Notes: generated from the sequence alone by a model not told the origin. 64,000 nucleotides of DNA from Brevibacillus invocatus (GCF_003710915.1 NZ_RHHR01000026.1:54496-118495); one strand, 5' to 3'. Counted from the stretch's first letter, positions 55,379 to 63,618 are shown. Made by a program: numbers and translations.

Positions 55379-55783
55379 TTACAGGCACGCCGCGATGATC
55401 ATGGCTCCAACGATATGAAAGGAACCTGCCAAAATCGCATGCGTAACCTTTCCTTGCTGTGTGCCTTCTTCCAGATTGAGTCCTCCGATCATGCGGAACA
55501 CCAATTCCACGATTCTTTCCAGAATGAATAAAATCACAAATGAGATCACGGAAACGAACAATGCCGTCCACAAGTCTTGAGAATGAGCGATAGACTGGGA
55601 CAAAATGTAGCCTTGTGCAAACAGCTTCATGACGAATCGAGCCGTCACAGCCATGTTTCCGTTTTTCATTTCCGTCATATCCTTGTACTTGGTAAACAAG
55701 GAGTCAATCCACATCAATACGAATAATAAAAGGCCTCCAGCACCGGTCCATACCAGCATGGCGAGAACTTCGATCCAATCCAA
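55379..55783 (-). CDS. DUF350 (YjfL-like) membrane protein
   Basis: A 134-residue membrane protein with four hydrophobic segments. TTG 55783 (LDWIEVLAMLVWTGAGG) is preferred because GGGGTG lies six bases before it; a GTG three codons upstream is inside that site. The block MAVTARFVMKLFAQGYILSQ with charged residues flanking helices fits DUF350. These proteins are often next to PspA-type or spermidine-synthase-like genes and their function is unclear. Confidence 0.78.
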   Translation of the reverse strand: MDWIEVLAMLVWTGAGGLLLFVLMWIDSLFTKYKDMTEMKNGNMAVTARFVMKLFAQGYILSQSIAHSQDLWTALFVSVISFVILFILERIVELVFRMIGGLNLEEGTQQGKVTHAILAGSFHIVGAMIIAACL

Positions 55784-55850
55784 GCACATCACCCCGTACG
55801 ATTCAAATGATTAGAGAGTTAGCCTTGCACTTGCACACACCACAAGGCCG

Positions 55851-55886
55851 AAAAAAAGGGGGACCGCCAAATGCGGTTTACCCCTC
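55851..55886 (-). terminator. Terminator overlapping the 3' end of pspA
   Basis: Minus strand GGGG-AAACCGC-ATTT-GGCGGT-CCCC followed by TTTTTTT. It would separate pspA transcripts from the DUF350-DUF4178-DUF4247 genes, or attenuate read-through. Confidence 0.8.
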
Positions 55887-56543
55887 GTATTTTTTCATCA
55901 ATGCCGCAAGCTCGTCTTCAACCTGTTGATCCTTGCTCAGCTTGGCGATTTCTTCGTCCAGATTGGTTTCTTTCTTGTAAAGCTCTCCGCTCGCTTCGGC
56001 TTCCGCCTCCATTTGCAGGGCTTTTTCTTCCATCCGCTTCAGACCGGACATCGCGGAGCTGGAACCGAGGCCGGACATCGCTTGATTGATGGTCTTTTGT
56101 GCTTTCGCTGCATTTACGCGTGCGACCAGCGTCTCGCGTTTGTTCTTCAACTCGGTGATCTGCTTTTTCATCTCAGCGAGTTGATCACGCAGGTTGTCGG
56201 CAGCCAGTTTGTTTTTATCGTAACCGGCCTTGTACTCCGCCACTTTTTGCTCAGCAGCTTTTTTCTCTTCCAATGCTCTGCGAGCCAGGTCGATATTTTT
56301 CGCTTGTGCAGCCACATGTGCCTGCTCTTCACGTTTTTTCGCCAACGCTTCCTGTTCTTCATACAGCACCTTGAATTTCTTTTCCAGTGCGATTTGGGCA
56401 GCTACCGCTTTTTCTGCTTCCTCCAGATCATCCTGCATGTCACGCAGGTATTGATCCGTCAGTTTGATGGGATCTTCTGCTTTTTCGATCAGCGCATTCA
56501 GGTTGGACATGGTCAAATCACGAAGTCTTTTAAAAATGGACAT
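55878..56543 (-). CDS. pspA: PspA/IM30-family membrane-stress protein
   Basis: A 221-residue, almost wholly helical coiled-coil protein. ATG 56543 (MSIFKRLRDLTMSNLNALIE) follows AAGGAGG. The N-terminal amphipathic helix, EDPIKLTDQYLRDMQDDLEE and the long heptad stretch to residue 190 are typical. The family builds ESCRT-III-like rods on the inner face of the membrane and protects it under stress. Partner genes DUF350, DUF4178 and DUF4247 follow. Confidence 0.93.
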   Translation of the reverse strand: MSIFKRLRDLTMSNLNALIEKAEDPIKLTDQYLRDMQDDLEEAEKAVAAQIALEKKFKVLYEEQEALAKKREEQAHVAAQAKNIDLARRALEEKKAAEQKVAEYKAGYDKNKLAADNLRDQLAEMKKQITELKNKRETLVARVNAAKAQKTINQAMSGLGSSSAMSGLKRMEEKALQMEAEAEASGELYKKETNLDEEIAKLSKDQQVEDELAALMKKYEG

Positions 56544-56654
56544 GGATTTTTCCTCCTTAGATACCTTTGTGAAAGGGCGAAAATTGGCTTCCCTCTTGTT
56601 ACTATGTATCTACGTGAAAGGGAGAAAGAAGTTTCGATATCGTGATGGAGTTTT

Positions 56655-58925
56655 TTAGGGGAGAATTCCCAGCTCGCCTGTCTCCTTGCTTTGGAGCATG
56701 AGGCGCCCCTCCGTCGGGGTTCCATCTGCAAGCATCAGCTTCATTTTCCCTGTCTTGCCTTTTTCAATCAGTCCTCTTACCTGGGCATCTGTCAGCATCC
56801 GCCCATAGCTCTCCTTCCAGATGACGAAGCGGCAGCCTACATTGTAATTGGAACATCCGTAGCCTTTTCGCCCCATGAAGATCGAACCGCCGCATCCGGG
56901 TCGCGGGCATTGGGCAATGATGCTAGAAGCTGCGGAAGAGGTGGAAGTGACTGCTTTCGCTCGACTCCGTGTTGCACCAGCTTCTCTCGTCGTTTTGCGC
57001 GTTTTGGCTGCTGCTGATCTGCCTGTCGCTTTTCCACTTGCTCTTTTGCCCGGAGCCCCCTTGCCATCCGCACTTTCGAATGAGGTCTTGTCTGCACGCG
57101 CCTGTACACGAACCTTGTCTACGATCATGGTTGCAAATTTCTTCACGTTTTCCATGAAACGCTCGTCAGAAGCAGCTCCCCTGGAGATTTCATTCAGGCG
57201 GCGCTCCCAGTGACCTGTCATTTCAGGCGAGGTTAGCAGCTCGACCCCTGCTCCCCGAATCAGTTCGATCACGGTTCGTCCTTTTTGCGTCAAGAGGATT
57301 TTCTTCCCCTGCATTTCCACGTAACCGACTTTCTTCAGTCGCTCGATGGTGGCTGCCCGGGTCGCGGGTGTACCCAGACCGGATTCCTTCATCGCGTCGC
57401 GCAGCTCCTCGTCCTCGATCTGCTTGCCCGCACTTTCCATCGCCTTGAGCAGAGTGCCCTCGGTATAGTGCTTGGGCGGCTGCGTCTCCTTCTCTTTTAC
57501 CTGAGCGTTCTGACAATGGACGGCTGCATCGGCAAGCAGGGAAAAAGGTTCGTTGACTTCGATTTCCTCTTGCTCTTCTTCATTCTTGTTCTGATTCTTG
57601 TGGCCTCTGGGCTTTTCCTTCTTCTGGTCTGCATAGATGACCTTCCAGCCAATGCTGCGCAGCTCTTTGACGGTTGTCTTGAACCTTTCCTTTTCCACTT
57701 CTGTCATAACCGAATGAATCTTGTATTCGGCCGCCGGGTAAAATTGGGAAAGGAAGCGGCGTACAATCAGATCGTAGAGCTTTTGTTCATCCGAAGATAG
57801 GCCCTTCGCGGTGCGATTGGTTGGCAGGATCGCATGATGATCTTCGACCTTTGCCGGATTGCAAACGAAGCGGTTTCCCTTGTGTACGAGACTGCGGTTT
57901 GCTCCCTTCACCCACTCGTCGTAGGACGTGCCTTGCAAAGCGTTCAGCGTTTTGTGCATCTCCGGAATGTTCTGCTCGGTCACGTAGTTGGAATTCGTAC
58001 GCGGATAGGAAATCACCTTGTGCTTTTCATAAAGCGCCTGCGCGAGATCGAGTGTCTTTTTGGCTGAAAAACCGTACCTGCTGTTGGCTTCGCGCTGCAG
58101 CAAGGTCAGATCGTAGAGCTTAAAAGGATACTCTTTGGTGTCCTTCACTTCATAGGAGGCAATGCGCGCCGGCTTGCCTTTCACTTTTCGTGCCAGCTGC
58201 TCGGCTTTCGCAGGATCGGTCATGCGCTCGCCTTGCCAGATTCCCTTGTAGCTGATTTCATTCTGCGTAAAGTGACCTTCCACTTCAAAATACTTCAAAG
58301 AGGAAAAAGCTTCGATCTGTTTTTGCCGGTCGTAGATCAGAGCGAGTACGGGGGTCTGTACTCTGCCTACTGAGATCAGGACATTGTGCTTGGTGGTAAA
58401 GGCGCGCGAACCGTTCATCCCGATCAGCCAATCGGCTTCGCTGCGGGCTCTGGCTGCTTTTGTCAGATTTTCATATTCGGATCCGTCCTTGAGTTCGGAA
58501 AAGCCCTTGCGGATCGTTTCCGGCGTCAGGTCTGATATCCAGAGCCTTTTCACAGGCTGTCTCAGCTTGAGATGTCGCTGGATCAGCGAAAAGATATGCT
58601 GCCCCTCCCGCCCGGCATCGCATGAATTGATCAGAAGATTGCTTCGCTTCGCCAAATCTGCAATGACCTTCAGCTGATCCCTGGTTTTGCGGTTGGGTAC
58701 CAGCTTAAATGTATTCGGGATAATCGGGAGATCATGGATGTTCCACTTCTTGTATTTCACATCATAGGCGTCCGGTTCTGCCAATTCGACCAAGTGACCG
58801 ATCGCCCAGGTAATGATGTATCGCTCGCCTTCAAGGTATGTACGGTGATTTTTGGCTTTGGGCTCTATTGCGGCCGCTATATTTCGTCCCATGTCAGGTT
58901 TTTCCGCAATAATGAGTGTTTTCAA
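56655..58925 (-). CDS. topB: DNA topoisomerase III
   Basis: A 756-residue type IA topoisomerase. The start is TTG 58925 (reads MKTLIIAEKPDMGRNIAAA) after GGAGAGAAC. TOPRIM motifs: IIAEKPD and NSCDAGREGQHIF; the catalytic tyrosine is in VISYPRTNSNYVTE. A lysine/glutamate-rich insert (about 440-460) and a basic Ala/Lys/Arg linker (about 615-680) lead to one C-terminal zinc finger: CPRPGCGGSIFM ... YGCSNYNVGCRF. It relaxes and decatenates DNA. It is slightly longer than B. subtilis TopB because of the linker. Confidence 0.93.
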   Translation of the reverse strand: MKTLIIAEKPDMGRNIAAAIEPKAKNHRTYLEGERYIITWAIGHLVELAEPDAYDVKYKKWNIHDLPIIPNTFKLVPNRKTRDQLKVIADLAKRSNLLINSCDAGREGQHIFSLIQRHLKLRQPVKRLWISDLTPETIRKGFSELKDGSEYENLTKAARARSEADWLIGMNGSRAFTTKHNVLISVGRVQTPVLALIYDRQKQIEAFSSLKYFEVEGHFTQNEISYKGIWQGERMTDPAKAEQLARKVKGKPARIASYEVKDTKEYPFKLYDLTLLQREANSRYGFSAKKTLDLAQALYEKHKVISYPRTNSNYVTEQNIPEMHKTLNALQGTSYDEWVKGANRSLVHKGNRFVCNPAKVEDHHAILPTNRTAKGLSSDEQKLYDLIVRRFLSQFYPAAEYKIHSVMTEVEKERFKTTVKELRSIGWKVIYADQKKEKPRGHKNQNKNEEEQEEIEVNEPFSLLADAAVHCQNAQVKEKETQPPKHYTEGTLLKAMESAGKQIEDEELRDAMKESGLGTPATRAATIERLKKVGYVEMQGKKILLTQKGRTVIELIRGAGVELLTSPEMTGHWERRLNEISRGAASDERFMENVKKFATMIVDKVRVQARADKTSFESADGKGAPGKRASGKATGRSAAAKTRKTTREAGATRSRAKAVTSTSSAASSIIAQCPRPGCGGSIFMGRKGYGCSNYNVGCRFVIWKESYGRMLTDAQVRGLIEKGKTGKMKLMLADGTPTEGRLMLQSKETGELGILP

Positions 58926-58988
58926 AACGGGTTCTCTCCTTACTAAGCTTCTGGCTGATTCCGACTACACTCTCCCAGCAAATTGAGC

Positions 58989-59020
58989 AAAAAAACTCTA
59001 GCGAACGATACGCTAGAGTC
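58989..59020 (-). terminator. Terminator after the second CPBP gene
   Basis: Minus strand ACTCTAGCG-TATCGTT-CGCTAGAGT then TTTTTTGC; perfect 9-bp arms. Confidence 0.8.
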
Positions 59021-59095
59021 CTGGATGCTTTCATCATACAAATAGTATACCTCAATGCATAGCTCGAAGGTAGTCCAATCCTGGGAAGCTGCTTT

Positions 59096-59857
59096 CTAAA
59101 ACACGACGTGCAAGACAACGTCTCCTGCCATATGGGCAACCATAGCGTATTCCAACCCTCTTTTCCAAAAGAGAGTACCGTACACCACTCCTCCGATGCC
59201 ATTCAGCAGGATACCACGAAGGATCAGTACTGGCGTTAATTCACCAAAAATTTGAATAGTGGCAGGCAAGTGCAGCAAGCCAAAGACGATGGCCGCAAGC
59301 ACGATCCCACACACATATACCCAAGTAGGTATAGCGCTAAAACGACTTCTCGTGATTTTCGCCAAAAGCCAGACCGTCATACTCATGACACCAAGCCGAA
59401 GCATCAGCTCTTCCACGATTCCTCCATACGGTACCGTCAACAGCCCATACCAGCGAGGAACCTGCTGTTCGAGATTCACCAATCCTGGAATCGAGGGAGA
59501 AAATACATAACGGTCCAGCACCGTGATCAGCAAAGCGACCAAAATCCCCATACCCAATGACCAGTAAAAGGATTGCTTGTCCCAGACTGCTCCTTTTCTG
59601 CCTTCTACATACCCGCGAAGGATCGGGAGCGGCAATTGAACCGCTTCAGCCAGCCGGGAACCCAATAGTGAAAGCACAAAAACCATGACGCTGGTCTGAA
59701 AGATGGATAATGCCAATAGCACCGCCATCGGAATGCCGGGTACGGTAGGCATGGTGACGATTTTTAGTTGATAAGGAAGAAGGATCAGACTGGCGAGTAT
59801 GGCTATGACAGCTGCCCATGATGCAAGTTTTAGATGTTTTCTCCACGTATTGCTCAT
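59096..59857 (-). CDS. CPBP-family intramembrane glutamic endopeptidase (second copy)
   Basis: A 253-residue polytopic protein; ATG 59857 follows GAGGGGGAC, 14 bases away, a loose spacing. The active-site block is GGIVEELMLRLGVMSMTVWL (EExxxR), with FGLLHLPATIQIF and MVAHMAGDVVLHVVF giving the histidines. About eight hydrophobic segments. Distantly alike the copy at 1667-2350. Substrate unknown. Confidence 0.85.
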   Translation of the reverse strand: MSNTWRKHLKLASWAAVIAILASLILLPYQLKIVTMPTVPGIPMAVLLALSIFQTSVMVFVLSLLGSRLAEAVQLPLPILRGYVEGRKGAVWDKQSFYWSLGMGILVALLITVLDRYVFSPSIPGLVNLEQQVPRWYGLLTVPYGGIVEELMLRLGVMSMTVWLLAKITRSRFSAIPTWVYVCGIVLAAIVFGLLHLPATIQIFGELTPVLILRGILLNGIGGVVYGTLFWKRGLEYAMVAHMAGDVVLHVVF

Positions 59858-59927
59858 TCGTTTCGTTCAGTCCCCCTCTTTTATCGGACGAGATCGATGT
59901 TTTTTCACGCTCTAGTCTAAAAGCGTT

Positions 59928-60506
59928 TCAGCCCTCGAGTGTAAGATAAAAATACATTTGGATAAGATGGCTGGTCAGGCTGACGACTTCTTCTTCCTCT
60001 TCTGTATGCCTCAAGTTGTCGAGAATCCCCTCCCAAAAGCTGACTGACAGTGGCCTGGCGAGCTTGGGATTCATCCTCTCGATACTTTTCTTGCCGTTGA
60101 AGAGGGCAATATTGCGCGACATGTCCTCGCTGAGCACTTGAATAATCGCTTGCTTGACATGCTCGTATTTCGTCCCCTTGCTCCCGTCCATGAGCATGAG
60201 CCATTCCACGCGATCCTGAAGCATCAGACGAGGTAGCTCGACTATCAGCTGACGTTCCACCTGCTCAAGTGGCATGCGCGAATCCACATTCATCTCAAAC
60301 AATTTCGTGATCCGGTGGTACGCTGCATCTACAAGCTTTTCAAAAAGCTGCTCCTTATTCTCCACGTACCGATAAATATTTGGCGCCGTTATCCCGACTT
60401 CTTGCGCAATCCTCCGCATCGTCGTAGCTTCAAATCCATGTAATGCAAATTCTCGTCTCGCTACGGCAAAAATCGTCTCCTCGATCTCTTTTTTTATATA
60501 TTGCAT
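59928..60506 (-). CDS. TetR-family transcriptional regulator
   Basis: A 192-residue protein; ATG 60506 follows GAGCGAGGC. The HTH is MRRIAQEVGITAPNIYRYVENKEQLFEKL, slightly divergent but complete (listed in two parts: MRRIAQEVGITAPNIYR and YVENKEQLF). It follows the ASCH gene by 9 bp. A TGAAC-GAAT-GTTCA palindrome upstream of the group (61174-61189) is its most probable operator. Confidence 0.87.
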   Translation of the reverse strand: MQYIKKEIEETIFAVARREFALHGFEATTMRRIAQEVGITAPNIYRYVENKEQLFEKLVDAAYHRITKLFEMNVDSRMPLEQVERQLIVELPRLMLQDRVEWLMLMDGSKGTKYEHVKQAIIQVLSEDMSRNIALFNGKKSIERMNPKLARPLSVSFWEGILDNLRHTEEEEEVVSLTSHLIQMYFYLTLEG

Positions 60507-60515
60507 GCCTCGCTC

Positions 60516-60902
60516 TCAGCTTTGCACCAAACGAAAATGCTCAACTACAATCATGGTGTCGTCTGTCAATTCATGACCGTCTTTTTTTAGGTCAGACTCC
60601 CAAGCAAAGACATGATCTGCATGAAACTCTGCATAGCTGCTGCAATTTTCCCCAATGACGGTTCGCTCGTCGATCTGGCCAAATGGCAGCTCGTATTTAT
60701 CGATGATTTCAATCGTGCACATGTACGCCCCTTTTTTACTGTATACCTCCACCAGCTCTCCTACCTCTGTGATTTCATCTGGATCGGCATCATACCAGCA
60801 TTTCGGTGTACATGTTGCGGTTTTCGTACCCGCTATGATTTGCTCGACCAGGCGTTCATCATTTTCATCCCGTCCCCAAAATGTGGTTCGCTTCATGATC
60901 AT
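60516..60902 (-). CDS. ASCH-domain protein
   Basis: A 128-residue protein. Two in-frame ATGs (60902 and 60896) are possible; GGAAAGCGAG favours neither strongly. The ASCH pattern is present: MKRTTFWGRDENDERLVEQI, AGTKTATC, VGELVEVYSKKGAYMCTIEI and WESDLKKDGHEL near the end. ASCH domains are PUA-like folds; some members hydrolyse N4-acetylcytidine (YqfB) or cleave RNA. Role here unknown. Confidence 0.8.
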   Translation of the reverse strand: MIMKRTTFWGRDENDERLVEQIIAGTKTATCTPKCWYDADPDEITEVGELVEVYSKKGAYMCTIEIIDKYELPFGQIDERTVIGENCSSYAEFHADHVFAWESDLKKDGHELTDDTMIVVEHFRLVQS

Positions 60903-61152
60903 TCACTCGCTTTCCGTATAGGTGTATATGGGCTTCGACGGCGTTCCTGATCGATCGATCCGTCAGCATCCTGCGAAAAAAAGGGATTCACGACTCCGGT
61001 ATCTTCCTCGTCGAAACGAATCATTCCACCTTTTGGTGATACAAAGAAATGCCGTTCGATCGTTTATGTACAGCCGCAATAGCAAGTCCTGGTAGCTGAT
61101 TCTTCTGCATCTCTTCCTGAATGACTTTTTCGAGCTCTTGTGTATGAAGCAT
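60899..61152 (-). pseudogene. Decayed gene remnant, N-terminus resembling a serine hydrolase (beta-lactamase class C-like)
   Basis: From ATG 61152 a 43-codon frame reads MLHTQELEKVIQEEMQKNQL then PGLAIAAVHKR and stops at 61021. The LEKVIQEEM...LPGLAIAAV pattern is that of the start of beta-lactamase-family serine hydrolases. A second frame overlapping it and running to a stop at 60899 reads SPKGGMIRFDEEDTGVVNPF and beyond, as if a frameshift and a large deletion had joined two parts. The TetR-type operator lies immediately upstream, so this was probably the first gene of the group. Identity is tentative. Confidence 0.4.
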
Positions 61153-61173
61153 CCCCTTTCCCCGCGTCCAATC

Positions 61174-61189
61174 ATGAACGAATGTTCAT
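61174..61189. promoter_or_regulatory. TetR-type operator palindrome
   Basis: ATGAAC-GAAT-GTTCAT, 6-bp perfect arms with a 4-bp centre, 22 bp before the remnant gene start. Many TetR proteins bind TGAAC(n4)GTTCA sites. Confidence 0.6.
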
Positions 61190-61196
61190 TTTTAAC

Positions 61197-61241
61197 CAAA
61201 AAAATGCTTAGAAAAATCATCTTTTACAGATTTTTCTAAGC
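61197..61241 (-). terminator. Terminator downstream of the divergent GerPD-like gene
   Basis: Minus strand GCTTAGAAAAATC ... GATTTTTCTAAGC, 13-bp perfect arms, followed by ATTTTTTT. It ends transcription from the GerPD-like gene before the TetR group. Confidence 0.8.
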
Positions 61242-61311
61242 TGAACGTTATTTTACGTGGAGCTGGGAAATTTGTAAAGACTCGTCTTGTCAAGAAACAC
61301 ATGCACCTTCG

Positions 61312-61494
61312 CTACCACTCTTTCGGCTTGAGCGGGACTTGTTTGCTAATAATCAGTGAGTCTTCGGGTGTATCGAACAAGGTTACACAATCTACGACAT
61401 CTGCATCACCGATCAATACAAAGGACGATTGTGTGACACCCGTGATTTCGATCTCATCAACCTTCATGCACTTGTTGTTAATTTTGATTTCCAA
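61312..61494 (-). CDS. GerPD-like protein, divergent from the gerP operon
   Basis: A 60-residue protein. The start is TTG 61494, eight bases after AAGGAGG. MKVDEIEITGVTQSSFVLIGDAD then a LFDTPEDSLI (split: VDEIEITGVTQSSFVLIGDA and FDTPEDSLIISKQVPLKP) matches GerPD: L-VG-I-I-G-S-S-S--IGD, S-F-TPPE-LI. The operon itself has a second GerPD at 62769-62972, so this is an extra homologue, transcribed the opposite way. It probably belongs to the spore coat too. Confidence 0.7.
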   Translation of the reverse strand: MEIKINNKCMKVDEIEITGVTQSSFVLIGDADVVDCVTLFDTPEDSLIISKQVPLKPKEW

Positions 61495-61585
61495 TACGTG
61501 ACCTCCTTATTGTCTTGCTGTAAAAAATCATGGATGATCCACTCTATGCTTGCGTCGTTAAAAGCGGTCATAAAAACAGATATGA

Positions 61586-61612
61586 ACACCCACTTGTTTC
61601 TCACATACAATA
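61586..61612 (+). promoter_or_regulatory. Candidate SigK-type promoter of gerPA
   Basis: AC (61586-61587), 16-bp spacer, CATACAATA (61604-61612). This matches the mother-cell sigma-K pattern (AC / CATAnnnTA), which drives gerP in Bacillus. The ATG lies 34 bp downstream. Confidence 0.55.
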
Positions 61613-61646
61613 CAAAAGGATTTCCTTGGCGAAAGGTGTGGATGAG

Positions 61647-61898
61647 ATGCCAGCTATTGTGGGAGTCCTGAATGTCAATAGTATGACTGGCGTCTTTAAC
61701 GTCGGCGATGTGCGAAACGTCACGCCAGTCAGCTACCTCCAGACGTTTACCGGTGGGGGATCTTTCAACTCGGGCAAGAACCTGTATTTTCATATCCCCA
61801 AAACCGTCATCTACGTAAATGATACCTCTGATGCACAGATACCGATATTTGTGGAAGAAATCGTTGAGGCCTCGATCAAAGGACGGGAGCGTTCATGA
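61647..61898 (+). CDS. gerPA: Spore germination protein GerPA
   Basis: An 83-residue protein. ATG 61647 (MPAIVGVLNVNSMTGVFNVG) follows AAAGGTGTGG. The GerPA/GerPF family block MPxIVG-NVNSxTGxFNxGD and TFTGGGSFNSG is clear. The last about 35 residues (KNLYFHIPKTVIYVNDTSDA onward) lack the SATNT motif seen in the GerPF at the other end of the operon. GerP proteins sit in the spore coat and let germinants through. Its stop overlaps gerPB (ATGA). Confidence 0.82.
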   Translation: MPAIVGVLNVNSMTGVFNVGDVRNVTPVSYLQTFTGGGSFNSGKNLYFHIPKTVIYVNDTSDAQIPIFVEEIVEASIKGRERS

Positions 61899-62119
61899 AT
61901 TTTTTTGTTCAACAGCATATTGTCATTCATCAGTTAAAAATCGAGAGTCTGACCAATTCGTCCATTTGTCAGATCGGCAGTTCAGGAATGATCAAACCAA
62001 TCACACAGCTTTTTAATACCGGAGGCTTTACAGGGCCCGCGCCTCAAACCGAATTACAACCAGAAAGGACCCCACCGGAAGATTTTGTCCCACGCGTTCC
62101 TCTGGTTACGCCTTCCTAG
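61895..62119 (+). CDS. gerPB: Spore germination protein GerPB
   Basis: A 74-residue protein starting MNFFVQQHIVIHQLKIESLT. NSSICQIGSSGMIKPITQLFN is the family core, followed by a proline-rich tail (GPAPQTELQPERTPPEDFVP). The ATG overlaps the gerPA stop by four bases. Part of the coat permeability complex. Confidence 0.88.
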   Translation: MNFFVQQHIVIHQLKIESLTNSSICQIGSSGMIKPITQLFNTGGFTGPAPQTELQPERTPPEDFVPRVPLVTPS

Positions 62120-62161
62120 CAGTCTAGACTGCTGTCAGTTCGGAAAAGAAGGATGATCGTC

Positions 62162-62782
62162 ATGTACTTGGATCAAGAAATCATGCAGTATTTTCAACAG
62201 ATGAGCGATTATCTGCATGCTCAAAACAAACAGATGGAGAGCATGAAAAAGCTGATTGAGCAGCTGAATCAGGAAATGAGTGAGTGGAAAGAAAAGCAAG
62301 TCCCTACCGTAATCAAAAATGAATATAAATTTGATTTGTTAAAAGTGGAGAAGCTCGAAGGCACCATGAATATTGGACTGAATCCCAAAGGTAATGATGC
62401 TGCTATCGGCGAAATTTCTGTGCCTACTCCTCCCTCGAACGGTGCGACTGATCCGGCTGGCTCGCCATCTTTCAAACGCGTACAGAGTGAAATTTACCGT
62501 TATCTGGAGCGGGACGCCTATCAGGTCTTGAAGCGGATCGAAGACGATTACGGTTATCCATTGGACCCGGCATACCGCAGCTTTATTCTGGATGACGTTA
62601 AAAAACAGATCGATCAGCGGATTCTTCATTATCTCGGCCAGCTAGATACAGATGAGCTAGAGCCGGAGCAAATAGAAGCTTGGGAACAAAAGGTCATACA
62701 AAAGGTGAAACGGGATATTGAACGGACTTGTACTACGTTTGTCACACATTTGCCGCGGGAGGTAGACAATGGAGAAGCATGA
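62162..62782 (+). CDS. gerPC: Spore germination protein GerPC
   Basis: A 206-residue protein. ATG 62162 (MYLDQEIMQYFQQMSDYLHA) follows AAGAAGG; an ATG three codons upstream is inside that site. Residues 1-50 form a coiled coil (QNKQMESMKKLIEQLNQEM); a second helical half ends LDTDELEPEQIEAWEQKVI. The family is conserved with gerPA-F. Confidence 0.9.
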   Translation: MYLDQEIMQYFQQMSDYLHAQNKQMESMKKLIEQLNQEMSEWKEKQVPTVIKNEYKFDLLKVEKLEGTMNIGLNPKGNDAAIGEISVPTPPSNGATDPAGSPSFKRVQSEIYRYLERDAYQVLKRIEDDYGYPLDPAYRSFILDDVKKQIDQRILHYLGQLDTDELEPEQIEAWEQKVIQKVKRDIERTCTTFVTHLPREVDNGEA

Positions 62783-62972
62783 GAGGGTGAACTACAAAGT
62801 GACGAATGGTGAGGTTTGCGTTGGTGCACTTCAAATATTCAGCCTGTCTACCGCAGCTTCTCTGCTCATTGGAGATACAAAAAAAGTGTACCTCTTCACC
62901 TCATTCGAAGGGCCACCAGAAGAATTGATTGTCGGGGTCACGCTTGCGCCGGTGCGTCCCCTGGCTACGTAA
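62769..62972 (+). CDS. gerPD: Spore germination protein GerPD
   Basis: A 67-residue protein; ATG 62769 lies inside the last codons of gerPC (14-bp overlap) after GGGAGGTAG-type sequence (GCGGGAGGTAGACA). The block VCVGALQIFSLSTAASLLIG is the GerPD signature; SFEGPPEELIVG follows. The divergent homologue at 61312-61494 shares the pattern. Confidence 0.87.
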   Translation: MEKHERVNYKVTNGEVCVGALQIFSLSTAASLLIGDTKKVYLFTSFEGPPEELIVGVTLAPVRPLAT

Positions 62973-62990
62973 GCAAAGAGAGTCCCTGCC

Positions 62991-63365
62991 ATGAACACAA
63001 GAACATCAAAAGTAGACTCCTTGTCCATCATCTCAGTCGATACTTCTTCTGTCATCGAAATCGGCGATTCTCACAATATCGATGCGGTCTCGAATGTCAT
63101 CTCTGTACAGCGCGAGCCAGCCATTTACTACGAGCATGAATTTCAATTCACGGATTATCCGTTATTCACCTTCCCCCTGCCAGAGCCTGAACAGCCTGAC
63201 TCCTTCCAAACGATAACGTGCCAGGACAACGGCTTTATCCATGTGAAATGTGTGAAGACTTCTTTTCTCTCTGCTTCCTCTGTTTTGCAAATTGGCTCAA
63301 ATGACTGTGTCACGATGGAAACCCGCATAAAAAACATTCGGCACTTGTTGAGAGATCCGTCTTGA
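62991..63365 (+). CDS. gerPE: Spore germination protein GerPE
   Basis: A 124-residue protein starting MNTRTSKVDSLSIISVDTSS. VIEIGDSHNIDAVSNVISVQ and the C-terminal FLSASSVLQIGSNDCVTMET are the two repeated S-S-x-x-x-IG(D) modules of the family. The ribosome site (AAAGAGAG) is weak and distant. It follows gerPD after 18 bp. Confidence 0.87.
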   Translation: MNTRTSKVDSLSIISVDTSSVIEIGDSHNIDAVSNVISVQREPAIYYEHEFQFTDYPLFTFPLPEPEQPDSFQTITCQDNGFIHVKCVKTSFLSASSVLQIGSNDCVTMETRIKNIRHLLRDPS

Positions 63366-63401
63366 TCGACAGGTGCACGAGGGTGAAGGGAGGGGTGTTC
63401 T

Positions 63402-63617
63402 TTGCCTTCGATCATAGGCGCAGTTAATATCAACAGCAACTCTGGTACCGTTAACTTTGGGGACACCCTCAATATCTCACCGAAAAGTGCGAATAAAACC
63501 TTTTCCGGTTCTGGTGGCGGCAATACAGGAAACGTCGTCAACACCATAAATGGTGCAAGTGCGACGAACACGCTAGACCCAAGCGTCGTGGACCAGCCAC
63601 TTGTTGGAAATGTGTGA
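63402..63617 (+). CDS. gerPF: Spore germination protein GerPF
   Basis: A 71-residue protein. The start is TTG 63402 (reads MPSIIGAVNINSNSGTVNFG) after GGGAGGGG. The core FSGSGGGNTGNVVNTINGAS then ATNTLDPSVVDQP is the GerPA/GerPF pattern. Last gene of the operon; a terminator begins two bases after the stop. Confidence 0.9.
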   Translation: MPSIIGAVNINSNSGTVNFGDTLNISPKSANKTFSGSGGGNTGNVVNTINGASATNTLDPSVVDQPLVGNV

Positions 63618-63618
63618 T

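Noticed and set aside
60963..61220. An 85-codon minus-strand frame near the TetR group
   Set aside because: It crosses the operator palindrome and part of the T-tract of the terminator at 61197-61241, and has no family pattern. The neighbouring frame starting at 61152 gives a recognisable though broken protein start instead.
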